Origin: Chitinophaga vietnamensis
Lineage (GTDB): Bacteria; Bacteroidota; Bacteroidia; Chitinophagales; Chitinophagaceae
Reading direction: 5' to 3'
DNA: 64,000 nt
Assembly (NCBI RefSeq): GCF_902167635.1
Contig: NZ_CABHMS010000002.1
Coordinates: 434,001 to 498,000, forward strand
The notes beneath the pieces are model-generated. The model ran no database searches. It was not told the origin of the DNA and saw nothing but the letters and a program-made list of their open reading frames with translations. Position 1 is the first letter of the stretch, and each line of letters opens with the position of its first letter. The position numbers were made by a program, and so were the translations under genes. Of the stretch, positions 36,066-47,300 are shown piece after piece.

Positions 36066-39000
36066 TGGAAAGAAACCCTGAAACTGGACAATATCGGCCC
36101 GGCCGATGATTTTTTCGCGCTCGGCGGCCACTCCCTGCTGGCCACCCGCACCATCGCTGCTATCAACGCAGCCTTTGGCAGCAGCTTGTCTTTAAAAGAT
36201 ATTTTCATTCATAGTACGCCCGCATTGCTTGCCGCCCGCATTGCCGCGGATACGGCACGCAGCAGCGCCGCCCGCCCGGCGCCACAGCCCCGCGAAGGAC
36301 GGATACCACTGTCTTTTTCACAGGAGCGGGTGTGGTTCATCCACCGCCTGCAAGGCAGCATTCCTTTTCACCAGACCGGATGGCTGAAACTATCGGGCAA
36401 GCTAGATATCGCAGCGCTGGAACATGCCCTGCTGGGCATTGTACAACGCCATGAGGTGATACGTACGCTCATCACCGAACAAGACGGGGAAGCCTTCCAG
36501 CAAGTGATCCCCGCTGATGGCTGGCAGCTGCAATATAAGGATGCTGCGGGTTTCGACGAACGCCATTTGCAAGACCTGCTCAATGAATGCCTCCTCATAC
36601 CTTTCGACCTGCGCACAGATTTCATGTTGCGCGCTACCCTGATCCGCCGCGCGGATGATGAACACCAGCTACTGCTGGTGATGCATCATATCGCCACCGA
36701 TGGCGGCTCTTTCCCGGTGATCATGCAGGAGCTGGTGACGCTGTATGTAGCGCATACAGAACAGCGCGCAGCAGAGCTGCCGCCGCTGCCTTTGCAATAT
36801 GCCGACTATGCCATCTGGCAACGACAGCACCTCAACGCTGCGGTGCTCGACCGCGAGGTAGATTACTGGAAGCAGCAACTGGCGGGCCTCTCGCCATTGG
36901 AACTGCCTACCGATTTTGCCCGGCCAGCCATCCAGAGCACGGCAGGCGGCATGGTATGCATGACCCTCGAAAAAACACTTTGCAACCAACTCAACCTGCT
37001 GGCGCGCCAGGAAGGCGTTACCCTGTATGTATTGTTGTTGTCTGCCTTTAAAATATTGATGTCGCGCTACAGCGGCCAGCAGGATATCTGTGTAGGCGTG
37101 CCCGTAGCCAACAGAACACATGCCGAACTGGAGCCGCTGGTGGGCTTCTTCCTCAACCTGCTCGCCATCCGTACGGATATGGACGGCAGTGAAAAAGTAC
37201 ACGACCTCTTACTAACGGTAAAGGATACACTGATGCAGGCCTATGCCCACCAGGAAGTGCCTTTCGAAAAAGTAGTAGGCGTGCAGCGCGACCTGAGCCG
37301 CAGCCCTGTGTTCCAGGTGCTGTTTACGCTGCACAGCGGCGGCGGCGCGGAACATTTCCGTATCAAAGACCTTGCCCTGAGCGAACTGGACATGGAAGAA
37401 AGAGCCATCCAGTTCGACCTCGACGTGGCGGTGGTAGAAACCAATGGCGCCTTGCAGGTGAATTTCGGCTATTGCAGCGACCTGTTTAAAAGAAGCACGA
37501 TCCTGCGCATGGTGCAGCATTTCCGCCAGCTGTTGTTGTCGATACTCGATAATCCCTATGGCAAGGTAGCGGCGCTGCCCATGATCACGGCCGAAGAAAC
37601 CGCACTGCTGCATAGTTTCAACGATAACGCGCTGCCTTACCCGCTGCAACAAACGATCGATGAGCTGATAGATGAAACGGTAGCACGTTATCCCAATGCA
37701 GTGGCTATCAAACATAACAATAACGTGGTCGACTATACGCAGCTGAAACAACATGCGGAGCAGCTGGCGCAACATCTGCTGCTCTCCGCGCAGCTGCAGG
37801 AAGAAGAGATCGTAGGCGTATTGTGCGACCGCTCGCCGCTCTTGCCCACGGCGGCTTACGGCATCTGGAAAGCGGGAGGCGCCTATCTGCCCATCCACCC
37901 GGAATTGCCGGAAGAGCGCATGAAAATGATCCTCGAAGATGCAGGCGTAAAAGTCATCATCTCCGAAAGAAAATATGCCGCTATCGCAGCAGCATTAGCT
38001 GTACAGGTGATCTATTGCGATGAGCCATTGCCTGCGGCAGATGATTTTAAGAAGAAGATCACCGGTGCAGACAATACCCGGCTGGCCTATGTGATCTACA
38101 CCTCCGGTTCTACCGGCAGGCCAAAGGGCGCTATGGTGGAGCATCGCGGGCTGATCAATCATCAATATGCCCGTATCCGTTCGCTGGAAATAGATCACCG
38201 TTGCCGCATTGCGCAGAACGCTTCCCAGAGTTTTGATATTTCCATTTTTCAGATGTTCGCCGCCCTCTTATGCGGCGGCACTACCGTGATCTACAGCCAG
38301 GATGTTGTATTACGGCCGGATGAATTTTTACGGCGCGTATCAGCAGATGGCATTACCCTGATGGAAATTGTACCAGGCTACCTGTCGCTGATACTGGACG
38401 AGCTGCCGGAAAACCGGCAGGAGCCCCTGTTCCCGGCCTTGCAATACATGCTGGCAGGCGGGGAGACGCTGAAGAAAACGCTGGCGGCCCGCTGGTTTGC
38501 CGCCTTCCCGCATATTAAACTGGTGAATGGCTATGGACCTACCGAGGCATCCGATACCGTAACACAGTATATCATGCAGGAAACGCCTGCAACAGACAGC
38601 ATTTCCATTGGCAAGGTATTACCCAACCTCAACGCCTATATCGTAGACAAGCACGGAGCGCTTTGCCCGCCGGGCGTTCCCGGCGAACTGTGGGTGTCTG
38701 GCGCAGGTGTGGGCCGCGGCTACGTGAACGACCCTACGAAAACGGCGCAATCATTTATCAAAGATCCATTTAATAAAGATGGGGGTCGCCTTTACAAAAC
38801 GGGCGATCTCGTCAGATACCTGCCTGACGGTAATATTGAGTTTATAGGGAGAAAAGACCATCAGGTGAAGATACGCGGATACCGTATCGAGCTGGGGGAA
38901 ATTGAGCAACGCCTCAACAGCTTGCCGGGCGTAAAGGAAGCCATTGTAATGGACAGGGAAGGAAACGACCGCCAGCTGGCCCTGTACGCTTATGTTACGC

Positions 39001-42000
39001 TGAACAGCGCCCGCACTACCGATGAACAAACCATGAAAGCGCAGCTGGGTAATAGTTTACCGGCTTATATGGTGCCTGCACATATCATGGTGCTGGATGC
39101 TTTCCCCTTAACGACCAATGGCAAGGTAGACCGCCGGGCATTGCCCATGCCGGATGCTGCCGATGCCGCCGTTAAAGCCATGGTAGCGCCCCGCAACCAT
39201 ATAGAAGCCGGCATGGCTGCCATCTGGCAACGATTGCTCAACATTGCCGCCGTCAGCGTTACCGCTGATTTCTTTGAGCTGGGCGGCCATTCCCTGCTGG
39301 CCGTGCGCGTGCTGTCGGCCATCCGGAATGAACTGGGACTGGATATTAGTATCAAAGATTTCTTTACGCATACTACCATCGAAGCATTGGCAGCGTATAG
39401 CCGTCACAGTGAGACAGCGGCGCTTGCCGCTCATCCGCCGCTGACGGTGCAGGAACGCGGCGTGTTCATCCCGCTGTCGTTCTCGCAGGAGCGCCTCTGG
39501 TTTATCGACAAATTCAAAGGCACGCAAGCCTATCACCTGCCATTCCTGCTGCAACTCAATGGCGTAGCAGATGTGAGCGCCCTGCAATATGCTTTACAGG
39601 AAACGGTGAATCGCCATGAGGTGCTGCGTACCCTCATCCGCGAAGAGAATGGTAAAGGCTACCAGCACATTTTGCCCCCTGGCGGCTGGCAACTGGAATT
39701 TGTTAACGCTGCGGCCTTCCCCACCGAAGCGGCCTTACAGGAATTTATCTATCAAAGTATACAAACGCCTTTCGATCTCGCCAATGATCATCCGCTGCAA
39801 GCCACGCTGATCAGCCGCGACAGGGAGGAACACCTGCTGCTCATTATCCTGCATCATATTGCCGGCGACGGATGGTCGATACCATTGCTCGCAAAAGAAC
39901 TGGCCTTGCTGTACAATGCCCGCCTGCAACAGCGCATGGCGGTATTGCCCGAACTGGCCTTGCAATATGCCGACTATGCCATCTGGCAACGGCAGCATAT
40001 CAAAGAGGAAGTGCTGGCCAAACAATTGCATTACTGGAAAGAGCAGTTGTACGGCGTAGAGCCGTTACAGTTACCTACCGATTTCCTGCGGCCGGCCGTA
40101 CAAAGCAATCGCGGAGCGGTATTGCATTATCATCTTCCCAAAACCACGGTAGATGCGCTGGAGGCATTGTCGAAACAACAGGGCGTAACGCTCTTTACCA
40201 CTATGCTGGCAGCATTCAAGGTATTGTTGTTCCGGCATAGCAACCAGGAAGATATCTGTGTGGGCATACCCGTGGCCGGCAGGTTACAGCCCGAGCTGGA
40301 ACCGCTGATCGGCTTCTTTGTAAATACGCTGGCGCTGCGGAACAATCTCGCCGGCAACATATCTTTCGCGGAACTGTTGCAACAACTGAAGCAAACTACC
40401 CTCGACGCCTATACGAACCAGGACGTGCCTTTTGAAATGGTGGTAGACCAGCTCACCATCACCCGTGATATGAGCCGTAACCCTGTGTTCCAGGTGGCCT
40501 TCGGGCTGAACAACGTACCGGCGGCGAGCAGCGGCCTGGCGCTGGATCAGCTGATCGTGAAGGAAGTGGCGCTCGACCGCGAGCATGCGCGCTTCGATCT
40601 AACCTTCGAATTATTTGTAACAGAAGAAGGGCTGCAACTGGCAGTAGAATATTGCACCGATCTGTTTACGGCCACCACAGCGGCCCGCATGGCTGCGCAT
40701 TATCAACAGCTGCTGCAATCCATCCTGCAAGCAGTGGATACGCCGGTACTGGCCTTGCCGCTCTTGCCCGCCGGGGAATTACAACTGTTACATTCTTTCA
40801 ATCATACTTCAGCGGCTTTCCCGCTGGAAAACACTGCCACAGCCCTTTTCGAGGCAGCGGCTGCCAGATACGCCGCTGCCGCTGCCGTCGTGAATGGCGC
40901 ACGGTATCTGTCGTATGCAGAACTGGATCGCCGCTCAAACCAGCTGGCACATTACCTGCTACGTATAGGCCTTGGCGTTGGTAAACTGGCAGCGGTTTGT
41001 ATGTCGCGCTCCGAGCAGCTGGTGGTGAGCATTCTCGCCATCCTCAAGACTGGCGCGGCTTACGTGCCGGTGGACCCGGCTTACCCGCAGCAACGCATCG
41101 CCTATATCATGAGCGATACGGAAGCGGCCTTACTTATCCGCGATGATGCCTTTCAGCCTGCGGAAGGCAAGTGGCCACCGGTATTGCATATCAACGATGA
41201 TTGGGAAGCCGCCATCGCAGCGATGCCGCATACCGCTACAGGTGTGGATATCCGGCCATCGGACCTGGCTTATGTGATCTATACTTCCGGCTCTACCGGC
41301 GAGCCTAAGGGCGTGATGGTAGAACATCGTTCGCTGCTGAACCTCTGCTATTGGCATACTGCCGCCTTTAATGTAACACCCGCATCACGGGCTACGATGT
41401 ACGCCGGCATTGGCTTTGACGCCGCCGTGTGGGAGATATGGCCTTACCTGCTTCATGGCGCCGCGCTCTATCCCGTAGCGGAAGCCAGCAAACTGGATAT
41501 CGATTATCTGCTGGATTTCTTCCGGCATAACGGTATCACCCATACGTTTTTACCAACTGCCATCTGCGAACAGCTGGCAGATCATCCGGCGGAGCGGCTG
41601 CCCCTCATCCTCACGGGTGGCGATCAGCTGAAGAAAGCGGGCCGGCATCTGCCGGTGATCAATAACTATGGTCCTACGGAATCTACGGTGGTGGCCACTT
41701 CTATTGCCTTGAGCGCCATTGCGGAAACGGCGCCGATCAGCATTGGCCGGCCCATCAGCAATACGCAAATTTATATTCTCAACGATGCCTTGCAACTGAT
41801 GCCGCTGGGCGCTACCGGCGAAATCTTCGTAGGCGGCGATAGTCTCGCCCGCGGCTACCTCAAGCGCGAAGCGCTGACGGCAGAACGTTTCATCGCGCAT
41901 CCTTTCCAGGCTGGCGCACGCCTGTACCGCAGCGGCGACCTGGGCCGCTGGCTGCCCGATGGTACCATCGAGTTCATGGGCCGCGTAGATCACCAGGTGA

Positions 42001-44018
42001 AGATCCGCGGCTACCGCGTAGAGCTGGGCGAGATCGAAAATGTGATGCAGCAGAGCGGCTATGTGAACCAGGCCGTGGTGCTGGCACGCGAAGATAATGG
42101 CGGCCACAAACAGCTGGTAGCCTATGTAGTGCCGCAAGGCACGCTGGATAAAGAAGCCTTCACCGACTACCTCAAAGGCAAGCTGCCGGCCTATATGGTG
42201 CCCGCTGTGCTGGTGCCGCTGGAAAGCCTGCCATTGACGCCAAACGGCAAGATCGACCGCAAGGCATTGCCCGCGCCTGACCTAACGGAACTTAACGGAA
42301 ACGTATATACGTCGCCCCGCAATGAGCTGGAACTCACATTGGCAGGCATCTGGCAGGAACTGCTGGGCGTAGAGTGGGTAGGCATCCATGATAATTTCTT
42401 TGAGCTGGGGGGAGATTCCATCATCACCATACAGCTGGTGAGCCGGGCTAAACGTCTCGGCTATACGTTGCAAACCAAGGATGTGTTCAGCAACCAGACC
42501 ATCGCAAGGCTCGCAGCCGTGATGCAGGAGCGTATGGCCGTGCAGGCTGCCTTCGAGGCAGAGCAAGGCTTGCTCACCGGCAATGCCGGGCTGCTGCCCA
42601 TCCAGCAATGGTACCTCGATGGCGCGCCTGCCGAGGTATCACATTTTAATCAAAGCATTCTTTTGAATATCGATAAACAGGTAAGGCCTGCCGTACTCGA
42701 AAAGGTGATCGCGCAATTAATTGATCATCACGATGCCCTGCGCTTCGTATACACGCAGCAGGAAGGGCAATGGCAGCAGGCATATGGTCTCGCGCCGGAA
42801 GGCGTGCTGGTCGTGGAGCAGCTGGGTAAAGAAAATATCTCCCAACAGATCATCTCCCTGGAAGAAAAATACCAGCAAAGTCTTGATATCCATACCGGTG
42901 CTGTCATGCGCGTAGTGCTGATGCAAACACCGGCATCGGAGCCGTATAACCGTCTGCTCACCATCATCCATCATCTTGCGGTGGATGGCGTATCCTGGCG
43001 TATCCTGCTGGAAGATACCGAGCTGCTGATCACTGCGGCGATGAACAGCGAACATGCGGACCTGGGCCGCAAAACAGGCTCTTACCGTCAGTGGCGGCAA
43101 TCGCTGGAACTATATGCCAATACCGCCAGGCTACAACAGCAGCTGCCGTATTGGGAGCAGGTAACGAATGCCTACACCGCATTGCCGGTAGATAAAAACT
43201 ATACGAAGATGGTAACGGCAAAGGATATACGCAGTATTGCCGTATCGCTGGATCAGGCGCATACCCATCAGCTCTTGCAGGAAGTATCTAAAGTATACCG
43301 CACGGATATCAACGATATCCTGCTGGCTGCGCTCGCCGCCACCCTGGCCGATTGGAGCGATAGCGACCGCATAGTGGTAGGCCTCGAAGGGCATGGCCGT
43401 GAAGACATTGGCGGAGAGACAGATACCAGCCGCACAGTAGGATGGTTTACCAACCTCTATCCCGTATTGCTCGATGTATCCGGCGTTGACGGCGAGCGTG
43501 ACCTGGTACGCAATATCAAAGAACAGCTGCGCAGCATACCTGATAAAGGCATGGGCTATGGCGCATTGAAATATATCCGGCAGACGGAAAGTCTGCATGG
43601 TAAAGACCCTTGGGATATCGTATTCAACTATCTCGGTCAGCTCGACAACCTTGTGAGCCACAGCCGCTGGTTCAATGGCATGGACGAAGCCGATTCTTCC
43701 AATGCCAACGTAAGCGCGGCTAACCGGGTAGGGGAGAAGATCGCGGTAACGGCGATGGTGGAAAATGCGCAGCTCACGCTGGTATGGAACTACAGTAGCC
43801 GTCATTACAAAGTGTCCACCATCCGCGAACTGGCGGATAGCTATCTGCGTGTACTCGTGGCCGTTATACAGCATTGTATGGCGCAATCGGGCGCAGTGTA
43901 TACGCCATCGGATTATGGCCTCACCGCGGAGGTAAGCAACGAAGAGCTGGATCTCTTCTTCCTGCAGCAAGGCGCCACCGAAGAAGAGGACGATATGGAT
44001 AGCATATTGAATTTCTGA
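34599..44018 (+). CDS. NRPS, A*-T-C-A-T-C-A-T-E (first A degenerate)
   Basis: 3139 residues, 19 bp after the hybrid PKS-NRPS. The first A-like domain (about 1-495) has lost its core motifs (see separate entry) but is followed by an intact T (S512). Then C (HHIATDG at H696), A with code DIFELGGDTK (not recognised), T (S1565), C (HHIAGDG at H1752), A with code DAWFLGNVVK (a known Leu code), T (S2607 in GGDSI, the form typical before E) and an epimerisation domain with HHLAVDGVSWRIL from H2791. C domains open PLSFSQERVWFI and PLSFSQERLWFI, the LCL type. Predicted addition: unknown, X, then D-Leu. The C domain of the previous protein feeds the first T in trans-protein fashion. Confidence 0.93.
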   Translation: MNIRSGKILPAVAADKIAVIYGATRLTYGALAAEVWNNVVLLKVTAGRPVFIIASDPVKRVVLALSVIEAGGYCCFLHPQADDTFKQQVAAWPDAVVLTEKDHSAQLAHPNKIIYDAQGYIIPSTLVMDEAAPPYATQGGILLRSTHAAPAAFLVEQPALAEHLEHTIREFGINENEQLLTDTRHQYHDLLEWLLPAIAAKATIHFMTNEWQPHNSQALLKLNVHALREWLHHPERYAHIAAHRLVISSDRKVNRHLLKAWRKQYPHIPVVSHTWQPNGLPISVASGHLDAEEESHIADSIPLHKPFGKTRIMVLDEQKRATPVNVKGSLLVQHNCLVRPVMFKAHNAPAVPTGYNARFVSGGKIQLINQQHRELQHGNQVFAPDETEEIVQAHPLVYHSAVVQFFHEGASTIAAFAAPRAGERLTPASLRQWLSVHIPAARMPRYFVVQPSLPLLPDGNVDTALLQLPPDRYDSQAAASESESRIIAIWKETLKLDNIGPADDFFALGGHSLLATRTIAAINAAFGSSLSLKDIFIHSTPALLAARIAADTARSSAARPAPQPREGRIPLSFSQERVWFIHRLQGSIPFHQTGWLKLSGKLDIAALEHALLGIVQRHEVIRTLITEQDGEAFQQVIPADGWQLQYKDAAGFDERHLQDLLNECLLIPFDLRTDFMLRATLIRRADDEHQLLLVMHHIATDGGSFPVIMQELVTLYVAHTEQRAAELPPLPLQYADYAIWQRQHLNAAVLDREVDYWKQQLAGLSPLELPTDFARPAIQSTAGGMVCMTLEKTLCNQLNLLARQEGVTLYVLLLSAFKILMSRYSGQQDICVGVPVANRTHAELEPLVGFFLNLLAIRTDMDGSEKVHDLLLTVKDTLMQAYAHQEVPFEKVVGVQRDLSRSPVFQVLFTLHSGGGAEHFRIKDLALSELDMEERAIQFDLDVAVVETNGALQVNFGYCSDLFKRSTILRMVQHFRQLLLSILDNPYGKVAALPMITAEETALLHSFNDNALPYPLQQTIDELIDETVARYPNAVAIKHNNNVVDYTQLKQHAEQLAQHLLLSAQLQEEEIVGVLCDRSPLLPTAAYGIWKAGGAYLPIHPELPEERMKMILEDAGVKVIISERKYAAIAAALAVQVIYCDEPLPAADDFKKKITGADNTRLAYVIYTSGSTGRPKGAMVEHRGLINHQYARIRSLEIDHRCRIAQNASQSFDISIFQMFAALLCGGTTVIYSQDVVLRPDEFLRRVSADGITLMEIVPGYLSLILDELPENRQEPLFPALQYMLAGGETLKKTLAARWFAAFPHIKLVNGYGPTEASDTVTQYIMQETPATDSISIGKVLPNLNAYIVDKHGALCPPGVPGELWVSGAGVGRGYVNDPTKTAQSFIKDPFNKDGGRLYKTGDLVRYLPDGNIEFIGRKDHQVKIRGYRIELGEIEQRLNSLPGVKEAIVMDREGNDRQLALYAYVTLNSARTTDEQTMKAQLGNSLPAYMVPAHIMVLDAFPLTTNGKVDRRALPMPDAADAAVKAMVAPRNHIEAGMAAIWQRLLNIAAVSVTADFFELGGHSLLAVRVLSAIRNELGLDISIKDFFTHTTIEALAAYSRHSETAALAAHPPLTVQERGVFIPLSFSQERLWFIDKFKGTQAYHLPFLLQLNGVADVSALQYALQETVNRHEVLRTLIREENGKGYQHILPPGGWQLEFVNAAAFPTEAALQEFIYQSIQTPFDLANDHPLQATLISRDREEHLLLIILHHIAGDGWSIPLLAKELALLYNARLQQRMAVLPELALQYADYAIWQRQHIKEEVLAKQLHYWKEQLYGVEPLQLPTDFLRPAVQSNRGAVLHYHLPKTTVDALEALSKQQGVTLFTTMLAAFKVLLFRHSNQEDICVGIPVAGRLQPELEPLIGFFVNTLALRNNLAGNISFAELLQQLKQTTLDAYTNQDVPFEMVVDQLTITRDMSRNPVFQVAFGLNNVPAASSGLALDQLIVKEVALDREHARFDLTFELFVTEEGLQLAVEYCTDLFTATTAARMAAHYQQLLQSILQAVDTPVLALPLLPAGELQLLHSFNHTSAAFPLENTATALFEAAAARYAAAAAVVNGARYLSYAELDRRSNQLAHYLLRIGLGVGKLAAVCMSRSEQLVVSILAILKTGAAYVPVDPAYPQQRIAYIMSDTEAALLIRDDAFQPAEGKWPPVLHINDDWEAAIAAMPHTATGVDIRPSDLAYVIYTSGSTGEPKGVMVEHRSLLNLCYWHTAAFNVTPASRATMYAGIGFDAAVWEIWPYLLHGAALYPVAEASKLDIDYLLDFFRHNGITHTFLPTAICEQLADHPAERLPLILTGGDQLKKAGRHLPVINNYGPTESTVVATSIALSAIAETAPISIGRPISNTQIYILNDALQLMPLGATGEIFVGGDSLARGYLKREALTAERFIAHPFQAGARLYRSGDLGRWLPDGTIEFMGRVDHQVKIRGYRVELGEIENVMQQSGYVNQAVVLAREDNGGHKQLVAYVVPQGTLDKEAFTDYLKGKLPAYMVPAVLVPLESLPLTPNGKIDRKALPAPDLTELNGNVYTSPRNELELTLAGIWQELLGVEWVGIHDNFFELGGDSIITIQLVSRAKRLGYTLQTKDVFSNQTIARLAAVMQERMAVQAAFEAEQGLLTGNAGLLPIQQWYLDGAPAEVSHFNQSILLNIDKQVRPAVLEKVIAQLIDHHDALRFVYTQQEGQWQQAYGLAPEGVLVVEQLGKENISQQIISLEEKYQQSLDIHTGAVMRVVLMQTPASEPYNRLLTIIHHLAVDGVSWRILLEDTELLITAAMNSEHADLGRKTGSYRQWRQSLELYANTARLQQQLPYWEQVTNAYTALPVDKNYTKMVTAKDIRSIAVSLDQAHTHQLLQEVSKVYRTDINDILLAALAATLADWSDSDRIVVGLEGHGREDIGGETDTSRTVGWFTNLYPVLLDVSGVDGERDLVRNIKEQLRSIPDKGMGYGALKYIRQTESLHGKDPWDIVFNYLGQLDNLVSHSRWFNGMDEADSSNANVSAANRVGEKIAVTAMVENAQLTLVWNYSSRHYKVSTIRELADSYLRVLVAVIQHCMAQSGAVYTPSDYGLTAEVSNEELDLFFLQQGATEEEDDMDSILNF

Positions 44019-44363
44019 CTTTGGCAGATCAATGCGATGGCTATCGCCCCTACGGGGCGGAATAAGGGTAGACCATTCGTTTGCTACCAACATAGCGCCC
44101 CCATAGGGGCGGAATATAGGTAGATCGTTCATTGGCTACCAACATAGCGCTCCATGGGGGCGCCACATCGGTAGGCAAATATGTTCGGCGCCGGTCTCGC
44201 CCCATCGGGGCGATAGCCCGGTAGCCCCGGGTGGAACCCGGGGAATAAAAAATCGGGGAATAAAAAAACGGGCAATAAACCCGGAAACAAAAAATGGATA
44301 ACAAAACATCAGGCAACAAATCCCGAACAACAAAAAATTCTAAAAACATCAAGAAATAAAAAA
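44019..44363. other. 345-bp intergenic gap inside the lipopeptide operon
   Basis: The only large gap in an otherwise compact operon. It is filled by the palindromic repeat array (44045-44243) followed by an A-rich stretch leading to the next ATG. No gene is visible in it. It separates the two epimerase-containing NRPS genes. Confidence 0.7.
44045..44243. repeat. REP-like array of GC palindromes, four ~51-bp units plus one
   Basis: Palindromic cores CGCCCC-TAC-GGGGCG (44045-44059), CGCCCC-CATA-GGGGCG (44096-44111), CGCTCC-ATG-GGGGCG (44148-44162) and CGCCCC-ATC-GGGGCG (44198-44212) recur every 50-52 bp. The first two intervals share a common sequence (GGTAG ... GCTACCAACATAG). A further dyad CCCCGGG-TGGAA-CCCGGGG closes the array at 44225-44243. 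This resembles dispersed palindromic (REP/RAYT-type) elements. No transposase is nearby. Confidence 0.8.
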
Positions 44364-47300
44364 ATGAGCATCCCGGAATTTGTAGCACACATTGAAAGTT
44401 TACATTTTTCACTGTCGGTGGAAGGCGATACCCTTAGCCTCAAAGCCAACAGGAAAAAGCTCGACAAACAAGAGATCGACGCTGTCAGGCAGAACAAGGA
44501 GATCATCGATTACATCCGCAGCAACAAGGATGCCTTGATGTCGTACCTCCACACGGCGAAGAATAAAAAGAAGGCAGAGGAAGTGGCTGCGCTGTACCGC
44601 CTCAGCGGCTTACAGGAAGGTATGTTGTTCTATGGCCTCTATGATGAAGGCACCGGTGCTTATATCAACCAGTTATCCTGCGACCTGCTGCAGCTGGACG
44701 AAGCAGCCTTCCTCAAAAGCTGGCAGCACCTGATTGCGCAGCACAGCATCCTGCGCAGCAGCTTTTATTACGATTCATTCAGCATACCGGTACAATGCGT
44801 GTACCAGGCCGCTGATGTGCCGCTGGTGAAACTGGATTACCGCCATCTCGACGAAGCCGCACAAGCCGCCGCTATAAAGGAGTTGGAGGCAGCAGATGCA
44901 CGCCGCGCCTTTGATTTCAAGAAAGCGCCCGTGATGCGCCTTACCTTGATACAGCTCCCGGAGCAGCGCCACCGCTTCATCTGGACACACCATCACATCC
45001 TGCTGGACGGCTGGTCTGTATCCGCGCTGATGGAGGAGTTTGTAGCCGCTTACGAGCAACTGGCTGCGGGCCGCGAACTGCTGGAAGAAGCGGAAGACCG
45101 CTACGAAGATTATATCCGTTATATCGAATCAAGAGATAAAGAAGCTGATGAACGTTTCTGGCGTGATTATCTCCGCGAGATAGAAGAAGGCTGCCTCTTG
45201 CCCTTTGTGGCCACTACGGCCGAAAGGACCAAAGGCACCGGCACTTACGGCCTGGAACAATTGCAGCTGAGCGCCGCAGTAACCGCCAGCATCGAAGCCT
45301 ATGCACAGCGGCATCATATTACGGTGAATACGCTGATGCAGGGCGTGTGGGCTTGTTTGCTCCGCCACTATACCGGGCGCGCAGGCGTTACCTTTGGCGT
45401 TACTGTATCAGGCAGGCCGGAAGAGCTGCCGGGCGTAGAGCACCGCATCGGTATGTACATCAATACGCTGCCGGTATTCACCACCTGGAACCCCGAACAA
45501 AGCGCCACAGAGTGGCTGCAACAAATACAGGCGGAGCAATCGCAATGCCGCGAGCATCAATATACTACGCTTAATGATATCCAGCGCTGGACGGGCATCC
45601 AGGGCGATCTGTTCGATACCATACTGGTATTTGAAAACTATCCGGTGTCTAAAGTTGCTGCTGCGGGGCAATCGCTGCAACTGGAAAATATTCATTTCCG
45701 GGAGCAGACTAACTACCCGCTCGATATCATGGTAGAAACTTCCGAAGAGCTGCTGATCTCTTTTAACTACAATGCCGACCTACTCGACGCTTTCTATGTA
45801 AAGCAGATCCGTGGCCACTTTGAGCAGGTGCTGATGCAGATGGTAGATGGCCGTGCGCAACAACTGAAAGATATCGTGCTGATCACAGCGGCCGAACGCC
45901 AACAACTGGTGCATGATTTCAACCAGACTGACAAGCCTTTCGATCTGAGTATTTCCTTTCATCATTATGTAGCGCATTTTGCGGCGCAAACGCCGGATAA
46001 AACAGCCATCATCGCCAATGAACGCTCCCTGACGTATAAAGAGCTAAATGATCGCGTGAACAGGATGGCGGCGGCTTTGGGCGCGCAATGCAGTATCCGG
46101 GAAGATGATTTTCTGGCCGTATTCATGGACCGTTCCGAAAACATGGCGGCGGCTATACTGGCCACCTGGAAACTGGGTGGCGCTTATATTCCTGTTGAAA
46201 AGAAATTGCCGGATAACCGCATCATCAACATCCTCGAAGATGCCGGCGTGAAAGCCGTGATCGCAGAAAGAGCGCTGGTATCGCCTGCGCTGGCCGAAAG
46301 GATATTGCTGTACTGTCCTTTGATCTATGTAGATGACCTGTTGTTGTATGATGGAGATGGTAGGATTCCTGACCATATTTTTAATCCGCATAGCCTGTCC
46401 TTCTCAGTATTTACCTCCGGTTCTACCGGTAAGCCCAAAGGCGCGATGAGCGAGCATATCGGCATGATGAACCATGCCCTGGCTACCATCGAATACCTCG
46501 GTATGGATGAGAACAGCGTGCTGGTACAAAATGCCTCTCACAGCTTTGATATTTCCGTATGGCAGTTCTTTACCGCCTTCGTGAAAGGCGGCACCACATT
46601 GGTGTTCGATGATGAGGTGGTGAACAATGCGGAAGAGTTCCTGCGCCGTGTGATGGCGCACAAGGTGACTGTATTACAGGTGGTGCCTACTTACCTGAAC
46701 CTCCTGCTGGATATACTGGAAAAAGAACCTGCGCAGTATCCGCTGCCGGTGCAGCGCCTTGTTTGCGGAGGCGAGATATTGAAGCCCGAAACCGTGAAAC
46801 GCTGGTTCGCCCTGTATCCCGGCACAGTGGTGGTAAATGATTACGGCCCGGCAGAAGCCTCTGATGGCACCTGCTGGTATGTGTTTGATCAACTGCCGGA
46901 GAATATGCAAAAGATACCGATCGGTACGTCTATCTACAACATGCGTACCTATATCGTTGACGACTATATGAATTTATGCCCGGTAGGCGTGGTAGGAGAG
47001 GTGTGTGTAGCGGGTGTGGGCGTGGGCCGCGGCTATATCGGTGATCCGGAAAAAACGGCCGCCGTATTTACCAACGATCCTTTTGCAGATACGCCGCAGC
47101 GCCTCTACAAAACCGGCGACCTGGCGCGTTACCTGCCTGATGGCCTGCTGGAATTTCATGGCCGCAAAGACTACCAGGTGAAGGTGAACGGTCAGCGTAT
47201 CGAGCTGGGAGAGATAGAGGCCAAACTGGCCATGCTGCCCGGCGTGAAGGATGCCGCCGTTATTGCCGCGGATGATGCCAATGGCCGTAAATACCTCTGT

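Noticed and set aside
43131-44132. 333-codon open frame on the minus strand crossing the repeat array
   Set aside because: Antisense to the E domain and running through palindromic intergenic repeats; no family resemblance.
44045-44243. CRISPR array
   Set aside because: Repeats are short GC palindromes with mutated cores, and the intervals are partly conserved rather than unique spacers; no cas genes nearby.
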